From: an uncultured Eubacteriales bacterium
GTDB lineage: Bacteria > Bacillota > Clostridia > Oscillospirales > Acutalibacteraceae
Direction of reading: 5' to 3'
Assembly (NCBI GenBank): GCA_905198155.1
Contig: CAJKBQ010000013.1
Span: 1 to 64,000 of the forward strand
Length of the DNA stretch: 64,000 bases
The notes under the pieces were generated by a model. It had not been told where the DNA came from. It saw only the letters and a list, made by a program, of their open reading frames with translations, and searched no databases. Of the stretch, positions 44,079 through 51,407 are shown in pieces. Position numbers and translations under genes: made by a program. Within the stretch, counting starts at the first letter, position 1. Each line of letters starts with the position of its first letter.

Positions 44079-45158
44079 TCAGTCCATATACCCTTCTGCG
44101 CACAGCAGCTCCGCCATCAAAACGCCGCCGCCGGCCGCGCCGCGCAGCGTGTTGTGCGACAAACAGACAAATTTGATGTCGTACTGCGTGTCAGGACGCA
44201 GCCGACCGATCGATACCGCCATCCCGTGTTCCAGCATCCGATCCAGCTTTGTTTGCGGCCGGTCAGCTTCGGTGAAGTAGTGCAGGAACTGTTTGGGCGC
44301 GCTCGGCAGGTTCAGTTCCTGCGCGCGGCCGCGGTAGGATTCCCAGCGGTGGATGATCTCCTCCATGGAAACTTTGCGGTCAAACGACACGAATACCGCC
44401 GCCATGTGACCGTCCGACACCGGAACCCGCAGGCACTGTGCCGTGATGGCCGGTGCGGTCGCGTTGACGATGACGCCGTTTTCGACGTGCCCCCAGATTT
44501 TCAGCGGCTCCTGCTCGGATTTTTCTTCTTCGCCGCCGATATACGGGATGACGTTATCCAGAATTTCCGGCCAGCGCTCGAATGTTTTGCCGGCGCCGGA
44601 AATGGCCTGGTACGTGCACGCCAGCACTTTGGTGACGCCCAAATCCATCAGCGGATGCACCGCCGGGACGTAGCTTTGCAGCGAGCAGTTGGACTTCACG
44701 GCGATGAATCCGCGGCGCGTCCCCAGCCGTTTGCGCTGCGTGGGGATGACCTGCGCGTGGTCGGCGTTGATTTCCGGCACGATCATCGGGATGTCCGGCA
44801 CGCCGCGGTGTGCACTGTTGTTGGAAATCACCGGGCATTCCGCCTTGGCATACGCTTCTTCCAGTGCGCGGATCTCGTCTTTCTTCATATTGACGGCGCA
44901 GAACACGAAATCCACCTGCGCGGCAATCTCGGCAACGTCGGCCGCGGCATCTTTCACGATCATGGTGCGCACCTGCGCCGGAATCGGCTCCGCCATCGCC
45001 CAGCGGTCGCCGACCGCTTCGGCATACGGTTTGCCGGCCGACTGCGGGCTGGCCGCCAGAACCGTGATTTCAAACCACGGGTGATCTTTCAAAATCGTGA
45101 TGAATCGCTGCCCGACCATACCGGTCGCGCCGATGATCCCAACGTGATATCTTTTCAT
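44079..45158 (-). CDS. asd: Aspartate-semialdehyde dehydrogenase, archaeal/fungal-type
   Basis: This 359-residue NADPH enzyme makes aspartate semialdehyde. Its sequence (GIIGATGMVGQRFITIL, SNNSAHRGVPDIP, ISGAGKTFERWPEILDNVIPYIGGEEEK) fits the archaeal/fungal subclass of the family, not the common Bacillus type. The nucleophile is the Cys in VKSNCSLQ (about residue 155), where the usual NPNCS is KSNCS, and the active-site His is in SDGHMAA. RBS GGAGGATAC, nine bases before the ATG. It leads the asd-dapA operon from a divergent promoter. Confidence 0.95.
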   Translation of the reverse strand: MKRYHVGIIGATGMVGQRFITILKDHPWFEITVLAASPQSAGKPYAEAVGDRWAMAEPIPAQVRTMIVKDAAADVAEIAAQVDFVFCAVNMKKDEIRALEEAYAKAECPVISNNSAHRGVPDIPMIVPEINADHAQVIPTQRKRLGTRRGFIAVKSNCSLQSYVPAVHPLMDLGVTKVLACTYQAISGAGKTFERWPEILDNVIPYIGGEEEKSEQEPLKIWGHVENGVIVNATAPAITAQCLRVPVSDGHMAAVFVSFDRKVSMEEIIHRWESYRGRAQELNLPSAPKQFLHYFTEADRPQTKLDRMLEHGMAVSIGRLRPDTQYDIKFVCLSHNTLRGAAGGGVLMAELLCAEGYMD

Positions 45159-45234
45159 GAACAGTATCCTCCGATCATTGATTTGCTGCAATGCGTTTTT
45201 TTCAGTATTTTTTCGCGGAAATCGAAAAAAATCC

Positions 45235-45263
45235 TTGCCAGCGGCGTTCGGTTGCAATATAAT
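45235..45263 (+). promoter_or_regulatory. Sigma-A promoter of queA
   Basis: TTGCCA (45235-45240) and TATAAT (45258-45263), 17-base spacer. Confidence 0.82.
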
Positions 45264-45265
45264 AT

Positions 45266-45295
45266 ATAATACCATACTGTGACCGCGTTTGTCAA
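45266..45295 (-). promoter_or_regulatory. Sigma-A promoter of asd-dapA
   Basis: On the minus strand TTGACA (45290-45295) and TATTAT (45266-45271), 18-base spacer. Its -10 lies two bases from the -10 of the queA promoter, so the two polymerases should compete. Confidence 0.8.
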
Positions 45296-45386
45296 ACTGT
45301 ATTTTGCGAAATCCGGCTGGTTTTTGAACGATTTGCCGAAATTTGCAGCATTTGCGGCACGGGAGATTTGAAAGGAAGAATTCGGA

Positions 45387-46421
45387 ATGACGCATATGCA
45401 GCGCAGCGACTTTTTTTACGATTTGCCGGAGGAACTGATCGCCCAAACGCCGATCGAGCCGCGGGATCACGCCCGGCTGATGCGGCTGGATCGCGCGACC
45501 GGCGCGACCGCCCATCTTCATTTTTACGATATCGTCGGTCAGCTGGAACCGGGCGACTGCCTGATCGTCAACGATTCGCGCGTGCTGCCGTCGCGGCTGT
45601 ACGGCGAAAAGGAAGGTACCGGCGCGCACGTGGAATTCCTGCTGCTGACGCCCAAGGGCAACGACGTGTGGGAAGTGCTGACCGGGCCTGGCCGCCGCGC
45701 CAAACCGGGCGCGCGGTTTTCGTTCGGCGGCGGTCTGCTGCGCGCGGAGATCATCGACGTGATCGAAGGCGGCAACCGGCTGGCACGGTTTGAATACAAC
45801 GGCAATTTTTACAACGTACTGGAACAGGTGGGACAAATGCCGCTGCCGCATTACATCAAAACCGAGCTGAAAAATCCGGAACGGTATCAGACGGTGTATT
45901 CCCGCGAACTGGGTTCGGCCGCCGCGCCGACCGCCGGGTTGCATTTTACCAAAGAACTGATGCAGCGGCTGCGCGACAAGGGGATTCGCATCGGATATGT
46001 AACGCTGCACGTGGGGCTGGGGACATTCCGCCCGGTGAAAGAGGACGACATCACTGCGCACCAGATGCATTCGGAGCATTACCATTTGCCGGAAGAAACG
46101 GCGCAGCTGATTCGCGAAACCAAAGCCGCCGGGCACCGCGTGATTGCGGTGGGTACCACCAGCTGCCGCACGCTGGAATCCGTCGCGACGTTTGAAGGCG
46201 AGATCAAAGCGGCCGACGGCTGGACGAGCATCTTCATTTACCCCGGGTACGAGTTCAAAGTGCTCGACGGGTTGGTCACGAATTTCCACCTGCCGGAAAG
46301 CACACTGATTATGCTGGTTTCTGCGTTCGCCGGATACGACCATACTATGCAGGCGTATCGCGAAGCGGTACAGGAAAAATATCGGTTTTTCAGTTTTGGG
46401 GATGCAATGTTGATTCTGTGA
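45387..46421 (+). CDS. queA: S-adenosylmethionine:tRNA ribosyltransferase-isomerase
   Basis: This 344-residue enzyme transfers the ribosyl group of SAM to preQ1-tRNA, making epoxyqueuosine. Typical stretches are FDLP-like FYDLPEELIAQTPIEPRD (about residues 10-27), NDSRVLPSRLYG (about 62-73), AAPTAGLHFT (about 179-188) and GTTSCRTLES (about 253-262). The ATG at 45387 lies nine bases after GAAAGGAAG. tgt, which acts one step earlier, lies 820 bases downstream. The DUF2442/HTH gene splits what is usually a queA-tgt pair. Confidence 0.97.
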   Translation: MTHMQRSDFFYDLPEELIAQTPIEPRDHARLMRLDRATGATAHLHFYDIVGQLEPGDCLIVNDSRVLPSRLYGEKEGTGAHVEFLLLTPKGNDVWEVLTGPGRRAKPGARFSFGGGLLRAEIIDVIEGGNRLARFEYNGNFYNVLEQVGQMPLPHYIKTELKNPERYQTVYSRELGSAAAPTAGLHFTKELMQRLRDKGIRIGYVTLHVGLGTFRPVKEDDITAHQMHSEHYHLPEETAQLIRETKAAGHRVIAVGTTSCRTLESVATFEGEIKAADGWTSIFIYPGYEFKVLDGLVTNFHLPESTLIMLVSAFAGYDHTMQAYREAVQEKYRFFSFGDAMLIL

Positions 46422-46439
46422 GAGAATTTTGAAAAGGGA

Positions 46440-46468
46440 TTGACAATATCACGATATCGTGATATGAT
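46440..46468 (+). promoter_or_regulatory. Promoter of the DUF2442/HTH gene
   Basis: TTGACA (46440-46445) and TATGAT (46463-46468), 17-base spacer. The spacer is occupied by a palindrome (next entry). Confidence 0.88.
46446..46465. promoter_or_regulatory. Perfect 20-bp palindromic operator inside the promoter
   Basis: ATATCACGAT followed by its exact reverse complement fills the -35/-10 spacer and three bases of the -10. A dimeric repressor here would exclude RNA polymerase. The gene it precedes encodes a likely DNA-binding protein, so autoregulation is the simplest reading. Confidence 0.85.
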
Positions 46469-46557
46469 AAAACTGTGAGGATGAAATGGGAAAACGGGAT
46501 GCCAATTTTGTCGAGATTCTATGGTTCTGCGCCACTTGAATGAAAGGAGACTGCACG

Positions 46558-46998
46558 ATGTTTCACAAGATCAAAAATGTGTCCGCGCTGCCGGAGTACA
46601 AACTGAGCGTCCAGTTTTCAGAAGGCGTGACCAAAATCTATGATGTGAAACCGTTGATGAATCGGATGGCAGTTTTTGCGAAGCTGAAAAACCATCCGGA
46701 GCAGTTCGTGGCCGTGTCCGTGGATATGGGCGGGTACGGAATCGTTTGGGATGATGAATTGGATCTTTCGTGCGACGAATTGTGGTCGCATGGCACCCGT
46801 GTCGATACCCCGTTTGATGGTCTGATTGCATTTGGCGATGCGACGGAATTATGGGGACTGAACGAAAGCACGCTGCGCAAAGCGATTACGTACGGCAAAT
46901 TGATAAACGGCGTTGATGTCTGCAAATTTGGCAAACAGTGGGTCGTATCTGTCGATGCGATGAATCGGGAGTATGGAAAGCAGGCGAACGGTGCGTGA
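46558..46998 (+). CDS. DUF2442-type protein with C-terminal helix-turn-helix
   Basis: This 146-residue protein has an N-terminal DUF2442-like domain (about residues 1-80: LSVQFSEGVTKIYDVKPLM, then GGYGIVWDDELDLSCDELW). A C-terminal helix-turn-helix follows (about 93-140: GDATELWGLNESTLRKAI, then KFGKQWVVSVDAMNREYG). DUF2442 proteins often pair with DUF4160 partners and are suspected toxin-antitoxin components, but no partner is adjacent here. The ATG at 46558 is eight bases after AAAGGAG. Its promoter carries a perfect palindrome, consistent with self-repression. It interrupts queA-tgt. Confidence 0.78.
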   Translation: MFHKIKNVSALPEYKLSVQFSEGVTKIYDVKPLMNRMAVFAKLKNHPEQFVAVSVDMGGYGIVWDDELDLSCDELWSHGTRVDTPFDGLIAFGDATELWGLNESTLRKAITYGKLINGVDVCKFGKQWVVSVDAMNREYGKQANGA

Positions 46999-47241
46999 AT
47001 TCAGAAACGCAGCCATGCGGAAAAGAATTTCAGAGCGGGATCGAATGCACAGCCGAAAACGCCGGAACCCAATTGTGCCCGAATAAATGGATCCTACAAT
47101 TTCCCAGCACAAATAACCGATGACGAAAAACCAATTTTACTGCGCGGCGAATTTTGCACGAACGCGTCGCCGCATTGCAAAGATCGAACCCAATGATTTT
47201 GGGCAGCGCCCCATTATAATACCCTCGAAAGGAACAAACCC
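46999..47241. other. Non-coding gap before tgt
   Basis: The 243-base gap has no convincing gene. A 32-codon frame from GTG at 46991 to 47089 is basic (RKRISERDRMHSRKRR) but has no clear RBS. TATAAT at 47215 is a possible -10 for tgt, without a good -35. Confidence 0.4.
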
Positions 47242-48372
47242 ATGTTGAAAATCATCGCAACCCAAGGCCGCGCGCGGCGCGGCATCCTGGAAACCCCGCA
47301 CGGAACGGTGCAGACGCCGTTTTTCATGAACGTCGCGACCAGCGCGGCGATCAAGGGCGGGATCTCCGCCCTGGACCTCAAAGACCTGAAATGCCAGGTG
47401 ATGCTGAACAATACGTACCACCTGCACATCCGTCCCGGCGATCAAATCATTGCCGAACTGGGCGGCGTGCGGGCTTTTACACGGTGGGACGGTCCTTCGT
47501 TGACCGACAGCGGCGGGTTCCAGGTGTTTTCGCTGGCGTCGCTGCGCAAAATCAAAGAGGAAGGCGTCACATTCGCCTCACATCTGGACGGCGCGCGGAT
47601 TTTTATGGGACCGGAGGAAAGTATGCAGATCCAGTCGCACCTGGCGTCCACCATCGCCATGGCGCTCGACGAATGCGTCGCCAACCCTGCGGAGTACAAA
47701 TATGCGGTGCAGTCCTGCGCGCGCACCACGCGCTGGCTGGAACGGTGCAAAGCGGAAATGCAACGGCTCAACGCGCAGCCCGGGACGATCAACCCGCAGC
47801 AATGGCTGTTCGGGATCAATCAGGGCTGCACGTTTGACGACTTGCGCGTGAATCATATGCGCGAAATCGCAAAGCTGGATCTGGACGGCTACGCCATCGG
47901 CGGACTGGCTGTTGGCGAGCCGGCGTCGGATATGTACCGGATCATCGGGTTGGTGGAGCCGGAGATGCCGGCGGACAAGCCGCGGTACCTGATGGGTGTC
48001 GGGACGCCGGGCAACATCCTGGAAGGCGTGCGGCTCGGTGTGGATATGTTCGACTGCGTGATGCCCAGCCGCAACGCGCGCCACGGCCGCATCGCAACGT
48101 GGCAGGGGCAGATGAACCTGAACAACGCCAAATATCAGCGCGACCCGCTGCCGCTGGACCCAGAATGCGACTGCCCGGTGTGCCGCAGCTTCAGCCGCGC
48201 ATACATCCGTCATTTGCTTAAAGCAAACGAAATGCTCGGAATGCGGCTGGCAGTGATGCACAACCTGTATTTTTACAACACGCTGATGGAGAAAATCCGC
48301 GATGCCATCGAAAACGGGACGTTTGACCGGTTCCACGCCGAAAACTTTGAAAAGCTGGACCGCCGCATTTGA
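47242..48372 (+). CDS. tgt: tRNA-guanine transglycosylase
   Basis: This 376-residue enzyme swaps guanine-34 for preQ1 in tRNAs with GUN anticodons. Substrate residues are in DSGGFQVFSL (about residues 89-98), the nucleophile Asp in MGVGTPGNILEGVRLGVDMFDCVMPSR's DMFDCVMP core (about 263-270), and the zinc site in CDCPVCRSFSRAYIRHL (about 306-322). RBS AAAGGAAC. It belongs to the queuosine pathway with queA. Confidence 0.97.
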   Translation: MLKIIATQGRARRGILETPHGTVQTPFFMNVATSAAIKGGISALDLKDLKCQVMLNNTYHLHIRPGDQIIAELGGVRAFTRWDGPSLTDSGGFQVFSLASLRKIKEEGVTFASHLDGARIFMGPEESMQIQSHLASTIAMALDECVANPAEYKYAVQSCARTTRWLERCKAEMQRLNAQPGTINPQQWLFGINQGCTFDDLRVNHMREIAKLDLDGYAIGGLAVGEPASDMYRIIGLVEPEMPADKPRYLMGVGTPGNILEGVRLGVDMFDCVMPSRNARHGRIATWQGQMNLNNAKYQRDPLPLDPECDCPVCRSFSRAYIRHLLKANEMLGMRLAVMHNLYFYNTLMEKIRDAIENGTFDRFHAENFEKLDRRI

Positions 48373-48423
48373 CCGCGGAAAAATAAACGTTTTGTAAATT
48401 CGGGACAAATTCCGAAAAGCCTA

Positions 48424-48452
48424 TTGCGTTTGCCGCGAAAACTTGCTATAAT
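48424..48452 (+). promoter_or_regulatory. Sigma-A promoter of yajC
   Basis: TTGCGT (48424-48429) and TATAAT (48447-48452), 17-base spacer. Confidence 0.8.
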
Positions 48453-48484
48453 GAAAAAATCAACAAGAAGGAGTGTATTCAATC

Positions 48485-48841
48485 ATGTATTCATTTATCA
48501 AAGCCGCTGCGGACGCCGCGACCACGTCCGGAGATCCCGCACAGGGTTCCACTGCATCGATGCTGCTCAGCCTGGCGCCGATCCTGCTGGTGATGGTGCT
48601 GATGTATTTCATGCTGATCCGCCCGCAGAACAAGAAAAAGAAACAGGAAGAAAAAATGCGGAACGATCTCCGCGTGGGCGACGAAGTGACCACCATCGGC
48701 GGCATTGTCGGCCGTGTGGTCGGGATCAAAGAGGAGTCCAATTCCGTCATCATCGAAACGGGTGCAGACCGCAGCAAAGTCCATATCAAAAAATGGGCGA
48801 TCGGCAGCTGCGACACCGTTCACGACGATACGGAAGCCTGA
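48485..48841 (+). CDS. yajC: Preprotein translocase subunit YajC
   Basis: This 118-residue protein has a single N-terminal membrane helix (about 22-44, LLSLAPILLVMVLMYFMLIRP) followed by the cytosolic YajC domain (NDLRVGDEVTTIGGIVGRV, about 60-78). YajC associates with SecDF and the Sec channel. The ATG at 48485 is about 11 bases after AAGGAG. tgt-yajC order is common, but yajC has its own promoter here. Confidence 0.94.
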   Translation: MYSFIKAAADAATTSGDPAQGSTASMLLSLAPILLVMVLMYFMLIRPQNKKKKQEEKMRNDLRVGDEVTTIGGIVGRVVGIKEESNSVIIETGADRSKVHIKKWAIGSCDTVHDDTEA

Positions 48842-48912
48842 GTCCGCTGCATAAATCCGCCTGCGTCCCGCATATACTGGAACATCATCCGGGATAGGGG
48901 AGGAATCGCTTT

Positions 48913-49302
48913 ATGCAAAACGAACCCTCTGCGCTGCGCAGCGTGCGGAATGTGCTGCTGGGCGCGGCGGTTGGCGCATTGGCGTGCGGCGCGGTGCTGT
49001 TGTTGGAATCGGCGGCGGTTCTGGCGCTGGGTCGGATTCCGCAGTCGTTGGTAACGGCGCTGAGTCTGGCGGCCGCAGCTGTCGGCGCATTTGCGGCGGG
49101 GCTGACCGGCAGCTTGCTTTCCGGTCACGCCGGGCTGCTGTATGGCTTTGCCTGCGCGTTTCTGCTGTTTTTGGCCATCCTGATCGGCGGCGCGATCGAA
49201 TCGACCGACTGGTCCGGCGGGATATTCGTGAAACTCGGCGTCATGCTGCTGTGCGGGATGCTTGGCGGTGTGCTCGGCGTCAACCGTCGGCTGCGGTATT
49301 AA
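48913..49302 (+). CDS. TIGR04086-type membrane protein
   Basis: This 129-residue protein has four membrane helices (about 15-40, 48-70, 76-95, 105-123). Small four-helix proteins of the TIGR04086 family lie next to yajC in many Clostridia, and this one fits in length, topology and place. Function is unknown. RBS GGGGAGG. It follows yajC by 71 bases and ends at a terminator, so yajC and this gene form one unit. Confidence 0.8.
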   Translation: MQNEPSALRSVRNVLLGAAVGALACGAVLLLESAAVLALGRIPQSLVTALSLAAAAVGAFAAGLTGSLLSGHAGLLYGFACAFLLFLAILIGGAIESTDWSGGIFVKLGVMLLCGMLGGVLGVNRRLRY

Positions 49303-49315
49303 AAGTACGCGGTGA

Positions 49316-49350
49316 GGGGGAAGAAGCGGCGACGGTTCTTCCCCTTTGTT
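49316..49350 (+). terminator. Terminator after the TIGR04086 gene
   Basis: GGGGAAGAA (49317-49325) pairs with TTCTTCCCC (49336-49344), followed by TTTG. Confidence 0.75.
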
Positions 49351-49431
49351 TGTCTCCAACGGTTCTGTTTTGCCCGCAGGACGCATACGTTCTTTAATGA
49401 AACGGATTTCAAAAGAAGGGATGCGTCACAG

Positions 49432-50046
49432 ATGAAGATTCGCAGAAACGTTTTTCGTCCGCTGCTTCGCCGCCCCCGGAAGCTGCAATGCACCCGGAGC
49501 GAATGGGTGCGGGCGGCGCTGGGAGCCTGGTATTTGGCCGGCGTTGCGGCCGGTGCGTGGATGAGCCGCGGCACACCGGACGGCGCCTGGCGGACGGCGG
49601 CTTTTTTCGCTCCGCACAGCTGGGGTGCCGCCATCGCCGATGCCGCGCGGCCGACGGTGCTGTTCGCGCTGGCGCTGGCGCTGACGGGATTGTCGCTGGC
49701 TGGGACAGTGACGGCCGCCGGGGTGCTGTTGATCCGCGGCGCGGGTGTGGGCTGGCTGATGGGCAGCCTGATGCAGGCGGGGACGAGCCGTGCGTGGCTG
49801 TGTGCGCTTTGCTATGCGCTCCCGCTGTCCTGCTGGACGGCGGTGCTGTACTTGGTGCAGGCGCGCGAAGCGATGCAGATGTCCGCCGTGCTGCGGCGGA
49901 GCGTACGGACCCCGTCGGATGCGCCGCTGCTGCGGCTGCGGCGGTATGCGCGCCGCACCGGGATTCTGCTGGGGATGGGACTGGCCGGATCGCTGGCGCA
50001 GTCGGCGGTCGCCATGGCAATCCGCGCGTACGGCGGGACCGCGTAG
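49432..50046 (+). CDS. Multi-pass membrane protein, possibly SpoIIM-like
   Basis: This 204-residue protein has a basic N-terminus (MKIRRNVFRPLLRRPRKL) and about five hydrophobic segments (near 30-45, 72-95, 97-115, 122-142, 180-200). The layout and the segment LTGLSLAGTVTAAGVLLIRGAGVGWLMG resemble the core of SpoIIM/DUF95 proteins, but similarity is weak and I hold it as a guess. RBS GAAGGGATG, 11 bases before the ATG. It is followed by the DUF624 protein after 28 bases, probably in one operon. Confidence 0.7.
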   Translation: MKIRRNVFRPLLRRPRKLQCTRSEWVRAALGAWYLAGVAAGAWMSRGTPDGAWRTAAFFAPHSWGAAIADAARPTVLFALALALTGLSLAGTVTAAGVLLIRGAGVGWLMGSLMQAGTSRAWLCALCYALPLSCWTAVLYLVQAREAMQMSAVLRRSVRTPSDAPLLRLRRYARRTGILLGMGLAGSLAQSAVAMAIRAYGGTA

Positions 50047-50074
50047 CAATACAAAAATATAGGAGTAAGTTAAA

Positions 50075-51019
50075 ATGGGCTTTTTTAGTAATCGTTACAA
50101 CAAACCCGGCCCCGGCGTCGGCAAAAATGAACCGGAAAAACGCCGGATTGTCGTATTCTTTGAGGTGTATTTCCGCCACTTTTGGCAGCTGGAGCAGACG
50201 AACCTGGTGTTCCTGCTGTTTATGCTGCCGGTGTTTGCGCTGCTGTTCGGGATCAACCTGCTGCTGTGCAAAGTGACGGACAACGGCCTGCTGATCAACT
50301 TTTTCACGTTTCTACCGCTGGCGCTGGCGATGATCCCGATCAGCGGGATGACCTACGTCACGCGCAACATGGCGCGCGAGGAGCACGCGTTTGTCTGGTT
50401 CGACTTCACGGATCAGATGAAGAAAAACTGGAAGCAGAGCCTGGTGCACGGGCTGGTGACGTACCTGGTGTATTTCTGCGGGTACTACGCCATCCGGTTC
50501 TACTGGCTGCAAGCGTCCCGGAGCTGGTTCTTCGTGATTCCGGGCGCGCTGCTGACGCTGCTGCTCATCGGGTTCACGTTTGCCCAGTACTACATCATGC
50601 CGCAGATCGTGACATTTGACTTGCCGTACAAAAACATCGTCAAAAACGGGTTTTTGTTCGCGATTATGGCATTTCTGCGGAACTTCCTGCAAACGATCCT
50701 GCACGCGGTGGTGTGGGGACTGATCGTCCTGTATTTGTCCGACGCAGAGCACGGCGGCGCGATCATCGGCGTGCTGATGCTGCTGCTGGGCTTCCCGGTG
50801 GCGACGTCGTTCCTGATTAATTTCGTGTCGTACCCGGTGCTGGTGAAGTACATGATTAAGCCGATGTACGGCGAAAAAGACAAAGACAGCGGCTACCAGG
50901 AAGGCGATCACTACAAGCCGATTGAAGAATCCGACGAAAAGTCGGAGTATGTGTTTGAAAACGGCCGCTTGGTGCGTCGGATGGACGACGTCGAAACGCT
51001 GTTTGAGGACCGCAAGTAA
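50075..51019 (+). CDS. YesL/DUF624-family membrane protein
   Basis: This 314-residue protein has five or six membrane helices (about residues 40-66, 72-92, 125-145, 150-172, 190-215, 222-250), with YesL-like features: a start like FFEVYFRHFWQLEQTNLVFLL and the stretch YYIMPQIVTFDLPYKNIVKNGFLFA's core. The C-terminal 65 residues are cytosolic and very acidic. YesL members often sit near carbohydrate uptake genes and may be membrane accessory factors; function is unproven. The glycogen operon lies downstream but has its own promoter. Confidence 0.82.
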   Translation: MGFFSNRYNKPGPGVGKNEPEKRRIVVFFEVYFRHFWQLEQTNLVFLLFMLPVFALLFGINLLLCKVTDNGLLINFFTFLPLALAMIPISGMTYVTRNMAREEHAFVWFDFTDQMKKNWKQSLVHGLVTYLVYFCGYYAIRFYWLQASRSWFFVIPGALLTLLLIGFTFAQYYIMPQIVTFDLPYKNIVKNGFLFAIMAFLRNFLQTILHAVVWGLIVLYLSDAEHGGAIIGVLMLLLGFPVATSFLINFVSYPVLVKYMIKPMYGEKDKDSGYQEGDHYKPIEESDEKSEYVFENGRLVRRMDDVETLFEDRK

Positions 51020-51031
51020 ACAGAAGCATGG

Positions 51032-51069
51032 ACTGCGCATGACCCCGACCGGGCGATGCGCAGTTTTTG
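51032..51069 (+). terminator. Terminator after the DUF624 gene
   Basis: ACTGCGCAT (51032-51040) pairs with ATGCGCAGT (51056-51064) and runs into TTTTTG. Confidence 0.85.
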
Positions 51070-51293
51070 TTTTTCACAAAATTGAAATCATTGATCCGAT
51101 TCTTTTGCTTTTTTTCGTGCTTTTTTGCACAGATTCCGGTGTATAATGATTGCTGCGCACGGGGTTTTCAGTGTTTTGCACATGGAACCCGCAGATTTAT
51201 CGTGAAAAATGCCGATGGTTTTGCTTTTTTCTAACGATTAGCGCCAAAAAATATTTTACAAACATTTAGTATTGACAAATTTGCATATACCCC
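51070..51293. other. AT-rich non-coding region upstream of the glg promoter
   Basis: From the terminator to the glg promoter there is no gene. The sequence is AT-rich compared with its surroundings. It contains TATAAT at 51142 and TTGACA at 51272 without properly spaced partner boxes. It could hold operators for the glycogen genes or a small RNA, but I see no specific motif. Confidence 0.4.
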
Positions 51294-51322
51294 TTGCATA
51301 TTCGATGGAAATTTGCTACAAT
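51294..51322 (+). promoter_or_regulatory. Sigma-A promoter of the glgBCDA operon
   Basis: TTGCAT (51294-51299) and TACAAT (51317-51322), 17-base spacer, leaving a leader of about 80 bases before glgB. Confidence 0.8.
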
Positions 51323-51407
51323 ATAAGTGACGGTTCTGTTTGGTTTTCTGAACGGATAGCCGTCCGATAAAATCAAGGAATTTGAACCGATTCAAGGAGG
51401 CTGTATC

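Noticed and set aside
46991..47089. Small basic frame behind the DUF2442/HTH gene as a toxin partner
   Set aside because: The frame has 32 codons, no clear RBS and no recognisable domain. Kept only as a remark on the gap.
51142..51147. TATAAT as a second promoter upstream of glgB
   Set aside because: No -35 box lies at 16-19 bases, so it was not called.
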